In this document: piece after piece, positions 27,102 to 35,633 of the stretch
How positions within the stretch are numbered: the stretch's first letter is position 1
Layout: each line of letters opens with the position of its first letter
Program-made: the position numbers and the translations under genes
Notes under the pieces: generated by a model
The model's database searches: none
The model's input: only the letters and a program-made list of their open reading frames with translations
Told to the model about the DNA's origin: nothing
From: Silanimonas sp.
GTDB taxonomy: Bacteria; Pseudomonadota; Gammaproteobacteria; Xanthomonadales; Xanthomonadaceae
Length of the DNA stretch: 64,000 nucleotides
Assembly (NCBI RefSeq): GCF_027531545.1
Contig: NZ_JAPZSC010000006.1
Span: 552,131-616,130, forward strand
Reading direction: 5' to 3'

Positions 27102-29938
27102 TGGCTCTGGTTCCCGGTCAACGCTGGTTTTCGTCCGCCGAGCCGGAGCTCGGCCTCGGCACCGTGCTCCGCATTGCGGGCCGCAGCGTGCAACTCGTCT
27201 TCACCGCCTCCGGCACCGTGCGCCAGTACTCGCTCGAAGCCGCCCCGCTCGTCCGCGCCGTGTTCCGCGCCGGCGATCGCGTGCGCATGGACGGCAAGGA
27301 GATCGCCATCGAGGCGGTCGAGGAGCGCGCCGGCCTCGTCTGGTACCGCGCCGGCAACGATGAATTCATGGAAGGCGCGCTCGATGCCGAGCAGCCGGTG
27401 TCGAAGGCCGACCAGCGCCTGATCAGCGGCCGCATCGACCGCAACGACCAGTTCGAGCGCCGCGTCCGCACGCTCGACCTCCGCGCCCGCGCCCGCCGGC
27501 ACCCCGGCTGGGGCGTGCTGGGCGCCCGCATCGACCTCATCCCGCACCAGCTGCGCGTGGTCGAGACTGCCGCCGCGCGCCGCACGCCGCGCCTGCTGCT
27601 GGCCGATGAAGTCGGCCTGGGCAAGACCATCGAGGCCTGCGCCATCGCCGCGCAGCAGATCGCCAGCGGCCGCGCGAAGCGCGTGCTGGTGCTCACGCCG
27701 GAAAGCCTCGTCAACCAGTGGTTCGTCGAACTGCTGCGGCGCTTCAACCTGCCCTTCGCCATCTACGACGAGGAGCGCTGCGAGGCGCTCGAGATGAACG
27801 AGCCGTCGAGCAACCCCTTCGAGGACGAGCAGTTCGTGCTCGCCTCGGTGGATTGGCTCACCGAGCACGACAAGCGCATGAAGCAGCTGGTGCAGGCCGG
27901 CTGGGACCTGCTGCTCGTCGACGAGGCGCACCACCTCATCTGGACGCCGGAGTTCGAGAGCCCCGGCTACACGCTGGTGGCCGCGCTCGCCAAGCGCGTG
28001 CCCGGTCTGCTGCTGCTCACCGCCACGCCCGAGCAGCTCGGCCGCGGCGGGCACTTCGCGCGCCTGCGCCTGCTCGATCCGGCGCGCTACACCGACCTCA
28101 AGAGCTTCCTCGCCGAATCCGACCGCTTCGTCGCGCTGTCGCAGCTGGCCGAACGCATCGAGGCCGGCGACGTCACCCGCGCCGATGGCGAGGCCTTGAA
28201 CGACCTGTTCGCCAACGACCGTGAATGGCTGGACGCCACGCTGGCCGCCATCGAAACCGGCGACCTCGCCGCGCGCGAAGTGCTGATCGACGCGCTGGTC
28301 GACCGCCACGGCACCGGCCGCGTGATGGTGCGCAACCGCCGCGCCGCCGTCGGCGGCTTCCCGAAACGCATCGCCCACGTCGATCTGTTGCCCGCCACCG
28401 ACGATTCCGAGCTCCTCGGCCGCCTGCGCGCCGAGTTCGCCTTCGAAGTCGGCGATCTCGACGAAGAGCCGGTGCACGACTACGCCAAGGAACCGCGCCT
28501 CGACTGGCTGCTGGAGACGTTGAACGCGCTCGGCGGCGAAAAGGCACTGGTGCTGTGCCGATCGCGTGCCAAGGTGCAGGCCATCGAGGAGGCGCTGCGA
28601 CTGCGCTGGGGCCAGCCGGTCGCGCGCTTCCACGAAGACATGAACCTGCTGCAGCGCGACCGCAATGCCGCGTTCTTCGCCGATCCGGAGGGCGCGCGCG
28701 TGCTGATCGCCTCGGAAGTCGGCGCCGAAGGCCGCAACTTCCAGTTCGCCCAGCATCTGGTGCTCTGGGACCTGCCGCTGCACCCCGACATGCTCGAGCA
28801 GCGCATCGGCCGCCTCGACCGCATCGGCCAGCCCGGCGACGTGCACATCCACGCCGCCGCGGTCACCGGCAGCGCGCAAGAGGTGCTGCTGCGCTGGTAC
28901 CACGAAGGCCTCGACGCCTTCCGCGGCGTGGTGCCGGACGGCCGCGAGCTGCTGCGTCGCAGCGTCGATGAACTCGTTGCACTGGCCGAGGCCGATCCCA
29001 TCGGCCGCGAGCCCGCGCTCGAGCAGCTCATTGCCGACACCCGCGGCGCGCATGCCGAGCTCGCGGAACAGATCGCCCGCGGCCGCGACCGCCTTCTCGA
29101 ACGCGCCAGCCAGCGTGCGGAGGCCGATGAACTGCGCGCCGCCCTCGCCGAGGACGACGCCGACCTCGTTTCCCAGGAGGCCATGCTCGAGCTGCTGGAA
29201 GCCTTCGGCGTCGAGAACGAGCCACTGGGTGAAGGCCGCTTCCTGCTCGATCCGGAATACCTCACCGTCGACGGCTTCGACGCGCTGAAGGGCGGCGCCC
29301 GCGAGGCCACCTGCGATCGTCGCCTGGCGCTGTCGCGCGACGACCTGCTCTACCTCCGCGCCGACCACCCGTTGATCCTCGGCGCGCAGGACCTGATGCT
29401 CAGTTCCGAGCTCGGCAACGCCTGCCTGCTGATCGACGAAACGCTGCCGCCGCGCACCGCGCTGCTGGAAGCGATCTACGTGCTCGAGTGCATCACCGAC
29501 GCCAAGCTCAACATCGCGCGCTTCCTGCCGCCCACGCCGCTGCGCGCCATCGTCGACACTCGCCTGCAGCGCCGCGACGATTTCACGGCCGATGCCGACT
29601 CGGTGGCGAAGGCCGCCGACCGCCAGTTCGACCTCTCGCCGATGCGCAAGGTGATGAACAGCCTCGTGCCGCCAATGCTCGGCGCCTGCGAAACCAGCGC
29701 CCGCCGCGATGCCGCGACGGTGATCGCCGAAGCGGCCGAACTCGCCGAGACGCGCTTGGGCGGCGAACTCGCCCGCCTCGAATCGCTGGCCCGCGTGAAC
29801 CCGGCAGTCAGCGAGGCCGACGTGCAGGGCCTGCGCGACGAGCGCGAGGCCGTGCTGGCCGCCCTGCCCGGCGCGCGCCCGCGCCTCGACTCGGTGCGCC
29901 TGATCACCAGCCCGGATTTCCTGCTGCTGCGGCGCTAG
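27101..29938 (+). CDS. rapA: RNA polymerase-associated protein RapA
   Basis: 945 aa (E. coli RapA 968). MALVPGQRWFSSAEPELGLG is the typical N-terminus with tandem Tudor-like domains. The SWI2/SNF2 ATPase has Walker A ADEVGLGKTIE near residue 170, DEAHH near 275 and the C-terminal helicase motifs EVGAEGRNFQFA and QRIGRLDRIGQ. RapA binds core RNA polymerase and recycles it after transcription. The ATG overlaps the stop of the dead M13 paralogue (TGATG). It is convergent with the rhomboid gene 4 bases on. Confidence 0.97.
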   Translation: MALVPGQRWFSSAEPELGLGTVLRIAGRSVQLVFTASGTVRQYSLEAAPLVRAVFRAGDRVRMDGKEIAIEAVEERAGLVWYRAGNDEFMEGALDAEQPVSKADQRLISGRIDRNDQFERRVRTLDLRARARRHPGWGVLGARIDLIPHQLRVVETAAARRTPRLLLADEVGLGKTIEACAIAAQQIASGRAKRVLVLTPESLVNQWFVELLRRFNLPFAIYDEERCEALEMNEPSSNPFEDEQFVLASVDWLTEHDKRMKQLVQAGWDLLLVDEAHHLIWTPEFESPGYTLVAALAKRVPGLLLLTATPEQLGRGGHFARLRLLDPARYTDLKSFLAESDRFVALSQLAERIEAGDVTRADGEALNDLFANDREWLDATLAAIETGDLAAREVLIDALVDRHGTGRVMVRNRRAAVGGFPKRIAHVDLLPATDDSELLGRLRAEFAFEVGDLDEEPVHDYAKEPRLDWLLETLNALGGEKALVLCRSRAKVQAIEEALRLRWGQPVARFHEDMNLLQRDRNAAFFADPEGARVLIASEVGAEGRNFQFAQHLVLWDLPLHPDMLEQRIGRLDRIGQPGDVHIHAAAVTGSAQEVLLRWYHEGLDAFRGVVPDGRELLRRSVDELVALAEADPIGREPALEQLIADTRGAHAELAEQIARGRDRLLERASQRAEADELRAALAEDDADLVSQEAMLELLEAFGVENEPLGEGRFLLDPEYLTVDGFDALKGGAREATCDRRLALSRDDLLYLRADHPLILGAQDLMLSSELGNACLLIDETLPPRTALLEAIYVLECITDAKLNIARFLPPTPLRAIVDTRLQRRDDFTADADSVAKAADRQFDLSPMRKVMNSLVPPMLGACETSARRDAATVIAEAAELAETRLGGELARLESLARVNPAVSEADVQGLRDEREAVLAALPGARPRLDSVRLITSPDFLLLRR

Positions 29939-29942
29939 TGCC

Positions 29943-30575
29943 TCAGCGCACCGAGCGCAATGTGGGACGGCGCTTGCCGAAGGGCGGATCGCCGCGCCAA
30001 TAGCGCATCACCAGCCAGGCGCCGAGCATGCCGCCGAGGTGGGCGAAGTGCGCGACGCCGCCCGGCGAGGTCAGGCCCATGAATAGCGCGAGCCCGGCGA
30101 GGATCATCACCAGGTACTTCGCCTTGATCGGCACCGGCGGGATCAGCAGCATCAGCTGCTGGTTGGGGTACATCAGGCCATAGGCCAGCAGCAGGCCGTA
30201 GGCGAGGCCCGAGATGCCCAGTGCCGGGCCGGGCGGAAACACACCAGCGAGTCCGAACAGCAGGTGCACTGCGCCCGCGGTCAGGACGCAGGCCAGAACG
30301 AACTGGATGTAACGGCGCGTGCCCCACTGCGACTCCAGCATCGCGCCCAGCATCCACACCATGAAGGCGTTGAAGAAGAGGTGGATGAAGTCCCCATGCA
30401 GGGCCGCATAGGTGACCAGCTGCCAAGGCAGGAAACCGCCACCGCCGAAGCCTTCGCTGCCGACCGGCCACAGGGCGAACCACCGCACCATCGGCTCGCC
30501 CACCAACCATTGCAGGGCGAACGTGCCGGTCAGGATCCACAACAGGTACAGCGTGACGGGAGGCAGGCGCGGCAC
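29943..30575 (-). CDS. Rhomboid family intramembrane serine protease
   Basis: 210 aa, GTG start, six hydrophobic segments. The catalytic Ser is in GISGLAYG (GxSG) and the His in HFAHLGGMLGA. HLFFNAFMVW carries the conserved Asn of the oxyanion region. It should cut membrane-spanning substrates within the inner membrane; the substrate is unknown. The C-terminal tail is short and basic. It appears monocistronic. Confidence 0.9.
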   Translation of the reverse strand: MPRLPPVTLYLLWILTGTFALQWLVGEPMVRWFALWPVGSEGFGGGGFLPWQLVTYAALHGDFIHLFFNAFMVWMLGAMLESQWGTRRYIQFVLACVLTAGAVHLLFGLAGVFPPGPALGISGLAYGLLLAYGLMYPNQQLMLLIPPVPIKAKYLVMILAGLALFMGLTSPGGVAHFAHLGGMLGAWLVMRYWRGDPPFGKRRPTLRSVR

Positions 30576-30619
30576 GGGGCCCTCGGGGCGTTGGTTACGT
30601 AGTCCGGATCATAGCGGCG

Positions 30620-30979
30620 TCAGCGTTTCTTCCGCGTCGCGGCCGGCGGCGCCCAAAGCAGGGCATCGAGCGTTTCGGCCGACGTGCGGCGCACTTGTCG
30701 TACGCGCCCGTTCTCCACGACCACCCCTTCCGCGCGCAGCCGCGCCGACTGTTCGGCGAAGCCGGGGCTGTCGGCCGGCATCGCGATGCGCCCATCCGAG
30801 CGCAGCACCCGGTGCCAGGGCAGCGCCGGGTCGGCGTTCTCGCTGAGCACCCGCGCCACCAGCCGCGCACCGCGCGGGAAACCGGCCTCCCTCGCCACCT
30901 CGCCGTAACCGCGCACCTCGCCCGCCGGGATGCGGCGGACCACCGCGAGGATGGCCTTCGCGTTCGTCGTCATGGTCAT
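30620..30979 (-). CDS. atl: Alkyltransferase-like protein (MGMT homologue without the active Cys)
   Basis: 119 aa from ATG at 30979 (ATG at 30973 is also possible). The fold is the C-terminal DNA-binding domain of O6-alkylguanine-DNA alkyltransferase, with IPAGEVRGYGEVAREAG and ARLVARVL. The active-site PCHR is PWHR (54-57), the hallmark of ATL proteins. They bind and flip O6-alkylguanine and hand the lesion to nucleotide excision repair. A basic tail RKKR ends the protein. It is divergent from the small gene at 31013 and shares its -10 region, so the message may be leaderless. Confidence 0.9.
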   Translation of the reverse strand: MTMTTNAKAILAVVRRIPAGEVRGYGEVAREAGFPRGARLVARVLSENADPALPWHRVLRSDGRIAMPADSPGFAEQSARLRAEGVVVENGRVRQVRRTSAETLDALLWAPPAATRKKR

Positions 30980-30984
30980 GGCGG

Positions 30985-30991
30985 TACGATA
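30985..30991. promoter_or_regulatory. Shared, symmetrical -10 element between two divergent genes
   Basis: TACGATA reads TACGAT on the plus strand (30985-30990) and TATCGT on the minus strand (30986-30991), inside GGTA-CGA-TACC. Rightward transcription would start near 30997, just before AAGGAA. Leftward transcription would start close to 30979, the atl start codon. Confidence 0.4.
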
Positions 30992-31012
30992 CCCGCACCC
31001 AAGGAACCCGCC

Positions 31013-31420
31013 ATGCAGAACTTCGAACAGATCCGCGGCCACGTGCAGTCGCACTTCCGCATCACCACCAACGACGCGTACGTGCTCTGCGTCGAACTCT
31101 CGCTGGACGCCGGCAAGCGGCACCAGAGCGTGTTCCTGGCCGAACTCGAGGACGACGACGGCCGCCGGCTGCTGCGCGCCAGCACCATCATCGCGCCGAT
31201 CACCGGCATCGACGCGCGCCGCATGCTGGCCTACAACTGGCACTCGCGCGTGGGCTGGCTGGCCATCGGCGAGCTCGACGGCGTGCCCTACCTGCAGCTC
31301 TGCGAGAACCGCCCGTACGCCGGCCTCGACGGCGCCGAACTGGACCGCCTCGTCCTCGAAATCGGCGGCCAGGGCGATCGCATGGAGCGCCTGCTCTCGG
31401 CCGGCGGCGACCTGCTGTAA
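31013..31420 (+). CDS. Small conserved-looking protein of unknown function
   Basis: 135 aa from ATG at 31013 with AAGGAA at proper distance. It has no signal peptide or membrane segment, is acidic, and alternates beta-strand and helix (ITTNDAYVLCVELSLDAG; VGWLAIGELDGVPYLQL). The size and pattern recall small chaperone-like folds such as YbjN or CesT, but I cannot claim homology. Codon use and GC match the neighbours. Function not recognised. Confidence 0.65.
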   Translation: MQNFEQIRGHVQSHFRITTNDAYVLCVELSLDAGKRHQSVFLAELEDDDGRRLLRASTIIAPITGIDARRMLAYNWHSRVGWLAIGELDGVPYLQLCENRPYAGLDGAELDRLVLEIGGQGDRMERLLSAGGDLL

Positions 31421-31475
31421 CGCCCGGCGCCAGCCCCGTTGCTAGACTCCCCGCCCGCCCTTCTCCCGCCCCACC

Positions 31476-31535
31476 ATGCCCGACGACCCTGACTTGCGAC
31501 GATTCCTGGCGCTGACCTCGAAGGCGCGCCCGTGA
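31476..31535 (+). other. Possible 19-codon upstream frame coupled to the CNNM gene
   Basis: MPDDPDLRRFLALTSKARP ends with a TGA that overlaps the GTG start of the next gene (GTGA). TAGACT at 31443-31448 could be a -10. It may be a coupling leader or just the remnant of a longer N-terminus; no ribosome site precedes the ATG. Confidence 0.25.
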
Positions 31536-32842
31536 TCCAGTTCCTGCTGATCATCGTCCTGACCCTCGCGAACGGCTTCTTCGCGATGTCCGAAATGGCC
31601 GTGATGACCTCGCGCAAGGGGCGGCTCAAGCAGCTGGCGAAGGAAAGCCGCGGCGCGCGCAAGGCGCTGGAGCTGGCGGAACACCCGGAGGGCTTCCTGT
31701 CGTCGGTCCAGGTGTGGATCACCCTGCTCAGCCTGTTGCTCGGCTACTTCGGTGCCGAAACCTTCGCGGTGCACCTGCGCCCGCCGCTGCTCGACACCGG
31801 CCTCGACCCGAAGTGGGCGGAGTGGATCGCCTACGCCATCAGCTTCTCGATGATCCTCTACGGCTCGGTGGTCTTCGGCGAACTCGTGCCGAAGCGCATC
31901 GCCACCCTGTACCCCGAACGCATCGCCGCCCTCGTCGCCCTGCCGATGGGCGTGATGGCCATGATCGCGAAGCCGTTCGTCTTCATCCTGGCGACGTCGA
32001 CGAAGCTGCTGCTGAAGCTGCTGCGCGCCGATCGCAGCGACGGCGATCGCGTCACCGAGGAAGAGATCCGGCTGCTGGTCGCCGAAGGCCACGAGCAGGG
32101 CATCATCGATGCCGACGAGCAGGCGATGGTCAACCGCGTGCTTCGCCTCGGCGACCGCAGCGCGGCCAGCCTGATGACGCCGCGCACGCGCATCACCTGG
32201 CTCGACGCCAAGCTGCCGCTCGAGGACAACCTCGCCACCATGCGCGAGACGCCGTATTCGCGCTATCCGGTCTATCGCGGCAACGATGCCGAGGTGCTGG
32301 GCATCCTCGAAGTGAAAAGCCTCACCGGGCGGCTTGGCCAAGGCGGCAGCGTCGATCTCTTTTCCACGCTCAAGCCCGCGCTGTTCGTCTCGGAATCGAC
32401 GCAGTCGATGCGCCTGCTGGAAATCTTCCGCGAAGAGCAGCAGACGATGGCCCTCGTCGTCGACGAATACGGCGAAGTGATCGGCGCCGTCACCGCCAGC
32501 GATCTCCTCGGTGCCGTGATGGGCCGCGGCCAAGCCCCGCACGAGGCCAGCGACGACGAGCCCATGCTCGTGCAGCGCGACGACGGCAGCTGGCTGGTGG
32601 ACGGGCGCCTGCCCAGCGACGAGACGCGCGAGCTGTTGCGCGTCAGCGCACTCCCCGGCGAGGAAGACCACGATTTCCACACCATCGCCGGCATGGTGAT
32701 GGCGCAATTCGGCCGCATCCCCGACGCTGGCGAGCATTTCACCTGGGAAGGCTGGCGCATCGAAGTCATCGACCGCGACGGTGCCCGCATCGACAAGCTG
32801 CTGGTGGAGCGCCTCGAACGCGACGAAAGCGCCGAGGCCTGA
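31532..32842 (+). CDS. CNNM/CorC (HlyC) family membrane protein
   Basis: 436 aa, GTG start. The DUF21/CNNM membrane domain (~1-185; NGFFAMSEMAVMTSRKGRL, VFGELVPKRIA) is followed by a CBS pair (~205-325; LMTPRTRITWLDA, VVDEYGEVIGAVTASDLLGA) and a CorC_HlyC domain (~345-430; GEEDHDFHTIAGMVM). Family members are magnesium transporters or regulators of magnesium/cobalt efflux. The old name hemolysin is misleading. It is followed 9 bases on by the ExoD gene. Confidence 0.93.
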   Translation: MIQFLLIIVLTLANGFFAMSEMAVMTSRKGRLKQLAKESRGARKALELAEHPEGFLSSVQVWITLLSLLLGYFGAETFAVHLRPPLLDTGLDPKWAEWIAYAISFSMILYGSVVFGELVPKRIATLYPERIAALVALPMGVMAMIAKPFVFILATSTKLLLKLLRADRSDGDRVTEEEIRLLVAEGHEQGIIDADEQAMVNRVLRLGDRSAASLMTPRTRITWLDAKLPLEDNLATMRETPYSRYPVYRGNDAEVLGILEVKSLTGRLGQGGSVDLFSTLKPALFVSESTQSMRLLEIFREEQQTMALVVDEYGEVIGAVTASDLLGAVMGRGQAPHEASDDEPMLVQRDDGSWLVDGRLPSDETRELLRVSALPGEEDHDFHTIAGMVMAQFGRIPDAGEHFTWEGWRIEVIDRDGARIDKLLVERLERDESAEA

Positions 32843-32851
32843 TCGCGGCCC

Positions 32852-33469
32852 ATGGATGACGGGCTGACCACGCAGCGGCTGTTCGAGCGCATCGCGCGCG
32901 ACCATCCCGGCACCCTGCCCCTCGCCGATCTGCTCGACGCCTTCAGCGAACGTGCCTTCGGGCTGTTCCTGCTGCTGGCCATCCTGCCCGCCTTCCTCCC
33001 ACTGCCCGCCGGTGCCGGCGCCATCAGCGGCCCGCTCGTCTCGCTGGCCGGGCTGCAACTTCTGGCCCAGGCCGAGCACCCGTGGCTGCCGCGCTGGCTC
33101 CAACGGCGGCCGGTGTCCACGGCCTCGCTGGACCGGTTCCGTGCGCGACTGGCGCGCCCCTTGGCCTGGCTGGAACGCGTGAGCCGTCCGCGTTGGCCGG
33201 CGATGATCGACCACCCGGCCGCGAAGGCCATCAGTGGGCTGCTGCTGGTGGTTCTCGGCGGGCTGCTGGCCCTGCCCATCCCGCTCACCAACTACCCGTT
33301 CGGCCTCGTGCTGCTGGTGTTCGCGGTCGCGCTGATCGAACGCGATGGCCGGACGATGGCGCTGGCTTGGGCGCTGGGCGTGGCTGAGGTGCTGGTGGTC
33401 GCGCTGTTCGTCGACGACGTCGCCAAGCTGCTGCTCACCTTCGGTGAGCGTGTCGCCGGCTGGTTCTGA
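32852..33469 (+). CDS. ExoD family exopolysaccharide-synthesis-type membrane protein
   Basis: 205 aa. The N-terminal DHPGTLPLADLLDAFSERAFGLFLLLAILPAFLPLPAGAG is the ExoD signature in spaced form. Four hydrophobic segments lie at ~38-60, 125-150, 155-170 and 175-195. ExoD was found as a Rhizobium exopolysaccharide mutant locus; the biochemical role is unknown. It is probably cotranscribed with the CNNM gene. Confidence 0.87.
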   Translation: MDDGLTTQRLFERIARDHPGTLPLADLLDAFSERAFGLFLLLAILPAFLPLPAGAGAISGPLVSLAGLQLLAQAEHPWLPRWLQRRPVSTASLDRFRARLARPLAWLERVSRPRWPAMIDHPAAKAISGLLLVVLGGLLALPIPLTNYPFGLVLLVFAVALIERDGRTMALAWALGVAEVLVVALFVDDVAKLLLTFGERVAGWF

Positions 33470-33506
33470 GCGGAAGCACCACTCGGCGGCACGTCGGCCA
33501 CCGCGC

Positions 33507-35633
33507 TCAGCCGAACAGCCGGCCCACGTCCTCGGCGGGCAGTGGACGCCCGAGGTAGAAGCCCTGCCCCAGCGGGCAACCACGCTCACGCAGCAGATCG
33601 TGCTGCCCCTCGTTCTCGATGCCCTCGGCGACGACGGTCACGCCGAGGGAATGCGCCATCGCGATCACGCCGGTGGTGAGGGCCAGGTCGTTCGGGTCGC
33701 GAAGCAGGTCGGTGATGAAGCTTCGGTCGATCTTCACTCCGTCGACGGGCACGCGACGGAGGTGCGAGAGCCCGGAGAAGCCGGTGCCGAAGTCGTCGAG
33801 CCAGACGCCGACGCCGAGCGCGCGCAGGCGGGTGAACGCCGCGGTGGCTTGGGCCTCGTCGCGCAGGATGGCGGTTTCGGTCAGCTCGAGGTGCAGGCGA
33901 TTCGGATCGAGGCCGGTGCGCTGCAGCGCACCTTCCACGGATTCAGGCAGGTTGCCGAGCGAAAGCTGGCGGGGCGAAACGTTGATCGCGACGAAGGGCG
34001 CGCGCGTGCCGTTCGGCACCGGCCAACGCACGGCCGCGCGCATCGCCTCCTCCAGCACGCGATGGCCGATCACTTCCACCTGCCCGCTGTCCTCGGCGAT
34101 GCCGATGAAGATCGAAGGCGGCACCAAGCCGAGCTCTGGATGCGTCCAGCGCAGCAAGGCCTCGGCGCCGACCGCGCGCCCGTCCGTGAGGTCGAAGATC
34201 GGCTGGAACGCCAGGCTCATCTCGCCGCGCTCCCAGGCGCCGCGCAGGTCGTGCTCCAGGCGCACGCGCCGTTCCACTTCCTCGTCGAGCGCGAGCGAGT
34301 AGAAGCGGAAGCAACCCTTGCCCGCCGCCTTGGCCTGGTACATGGCCATGTCGGCGTTCTTCACCATCTGCGCCGCCGAGGCGGCATCGTCGGGGAACAC
34401 CGTGATGCCGATCGAGCCGGAGACGACGAGGTCGCGATCCTGCACGGTGAGCGGCGCGCTGATCGCCGCGAGGATGCGCGCCGCGAGCGATTCAGCTCGC
34501 TGCCGGACGTCCGCTTCGGGGAACAGCACCACGAACTCGTCGCCGCCGAAGCGCGCGAGTTCCGCGCCGTCGATGCCTTCCTCGGCGCAGGCGCTGCGGA
34601 TGCGCGCAGCGACGTCGACCAGCAGCTCGTCGCCGACATGGTGGCCGAGGGTGTCGTTCACGCGCTTGATGTCGTCGAGGTCGATGAACATCAGCGCCAG
34701 CTCGCCGCTGCTGGCCTGCAGCGTCAGCAGCCGCGATTCCAGCGATTCGCTCAAGGCCAGCCGGTTGCCCAGGCCGGTGAGCGGGTCGGTGTAGGCGATG
34801 CGGCGGATGTCGCGCTCGTGGCGCGCAACCGAATCCGCCATGCGCGAGAAGACCTTGGTCAGGTCGCCGATCTCGTCGTCGCGGGCCGCGAGGTTCCGCG
34901 CCTCGGCGTAGCGCCCCCCTTCGACGGCGAGGGCCGCTTCGGCCAATGCGCGGATCGGCTTCAGCACGTTCCGGCGCAGCGAATACACCCCGATCAGGCC
35001 GAAGCCAGCGATCAGGGCCAGGCCGCCGAGCAGCCAGCGCACGTGGGCGGCACGCGTTTCCGCCAACCGGGTTTCCACGGTCCGGCTCCAGACCTGGGCG
35101 GCGCGAGCGCCCTCGTCCATCGAGAGCCCAAGTCGAACCCAGCCCACCTGCTGCTCACCGAGGCGCACCGGCGCACTCAGGTGCAGCAGGCCATCGGCCC
35201 AGTGGGCCTCGATGCCGCCGCGCAGGGCCTCCGCGGGCGCGCCCCCGACGGCCTCGAGTTCGGGCAGCGACTCGCCGAAGCGCGCGATGTCGCGGCTGCC
35301 GTCATGCACGATCCGGCCTTGCGCGTCGGCGACCAGCACGTACTCGACGTCGGCCTGCTGGTTGGTGTTGCGTGCGTACTCACCGATCCGCTCGAGATCG
35401 AGGAAGTACAGCGGGTTGGCCACCGCGTTGGCGAGCTGGTTGGCCAGCGCGGAACCGCGCTGCTGCAGGCCATCGCGCACCACGTCGAGGACGAGGGCGT
35501 CGCCGCCCTCCCGCATCGCCACGAAGCTGCGCTGCTCGCGCCAGATCAGGCCAGCGAAGATCAGGGCCATCGTGCCCACGCACAGCATCACCCAGCCAAG
35601 CATCTGGGCGCGCAAGGTCCAGCGGAACGTCAC
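33507..35633 (-). CDS. Membrane GGDEF-EAL cyclic-di-GMP protein
   Basis: 708 aa. TM1 (~10-32), periplasmic sensor (~33-195), TM2 (~197-220), HAMP (~221-270), GGDEF (~283-440) and EAL (~455-700). The cyclase motif is intact (FGGDEF near 361) but there is no RxxD I-site before it. The phosphodiesterase motifs are also intact: EALLRW near 489, NVSPRQLS, LELTET, LDDFGTGFS near 612, and VVAEGIE. It can in principle both make and degrade c-di-GMP. Its ATG overlaps the stop of the PhnD-like gene by 4 bases, so the periplasmic protein probably feeds it a signal. Confidence 0.94.
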   Translation of the reverse strand: MTFRWTLRAQMLGWVMLCVGTMALIFAGLIWREQRSFVAMREGGDALVLDVVRDGLQQRGSALANQLANAVANPLYFLDLERIGEYARNTNQQADVEYVLVADAQGRIVHDGSRDIARFGESLPELEAVGGAPAEALRGGIEAHWADGLLHLSAPVRLGEQQVGWVRLGLSMDEGARAAQVWSRTVETRLAETRAAHVRWLLGGLALIAGFGLIGVYSLRRNVLKPIRALAEAALAVEGGRYAEARNLAARDDEIGDLTKVFSRMADSVARHERDIRRIAYTDPLTGLGNRLALSESLESRLLTLQASSGELALMFIDLDDIKRVNDTLGHHVGDELLVDVAARIRSACAEEGIDGAELARFGGDEFVVLFPEADVRQRAESLAARILAAISAPLTVQDRDLVVSGSIGITVFPDDAASAAQMVKNADMAMYQAKAAGKGCFRFYSLALDEEVERRVRLEHDLRGAWERGEMSLAFQPIFDLTDGRAVGAEALLRWTHPELGLVPPSIFIGIAEDSGQVEVIGHRVLEEAMRAAVRWPVPNGTRAPFVAINVSPRQLSLGNLPESVEGALQRTGLDPNRLHLELTETAILRDEAQATAAFTRLRALGVGVWLDDFGTGFSGLSHLRRVPVDGVKIDRSFITDLLRDPNDLALTTGVIAMAHSLGVTVVAEGIENEGQHDLLRERGCPLGQGFYLGRPLPAEDVGRLFG

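Noticed and set aside
27041..29368. 775-codon open frame antisense to rapA
   Set aside because: Opposite strand of an unmistakable RapA; no recognisable domain in the antisense frame.
31442..33589. 715-codon open frame antisense to the CNNM and ExoD genes
   Set aside because: Gln/Arg/His-rich shadow product; both plus-strand genes have conserved motifs.
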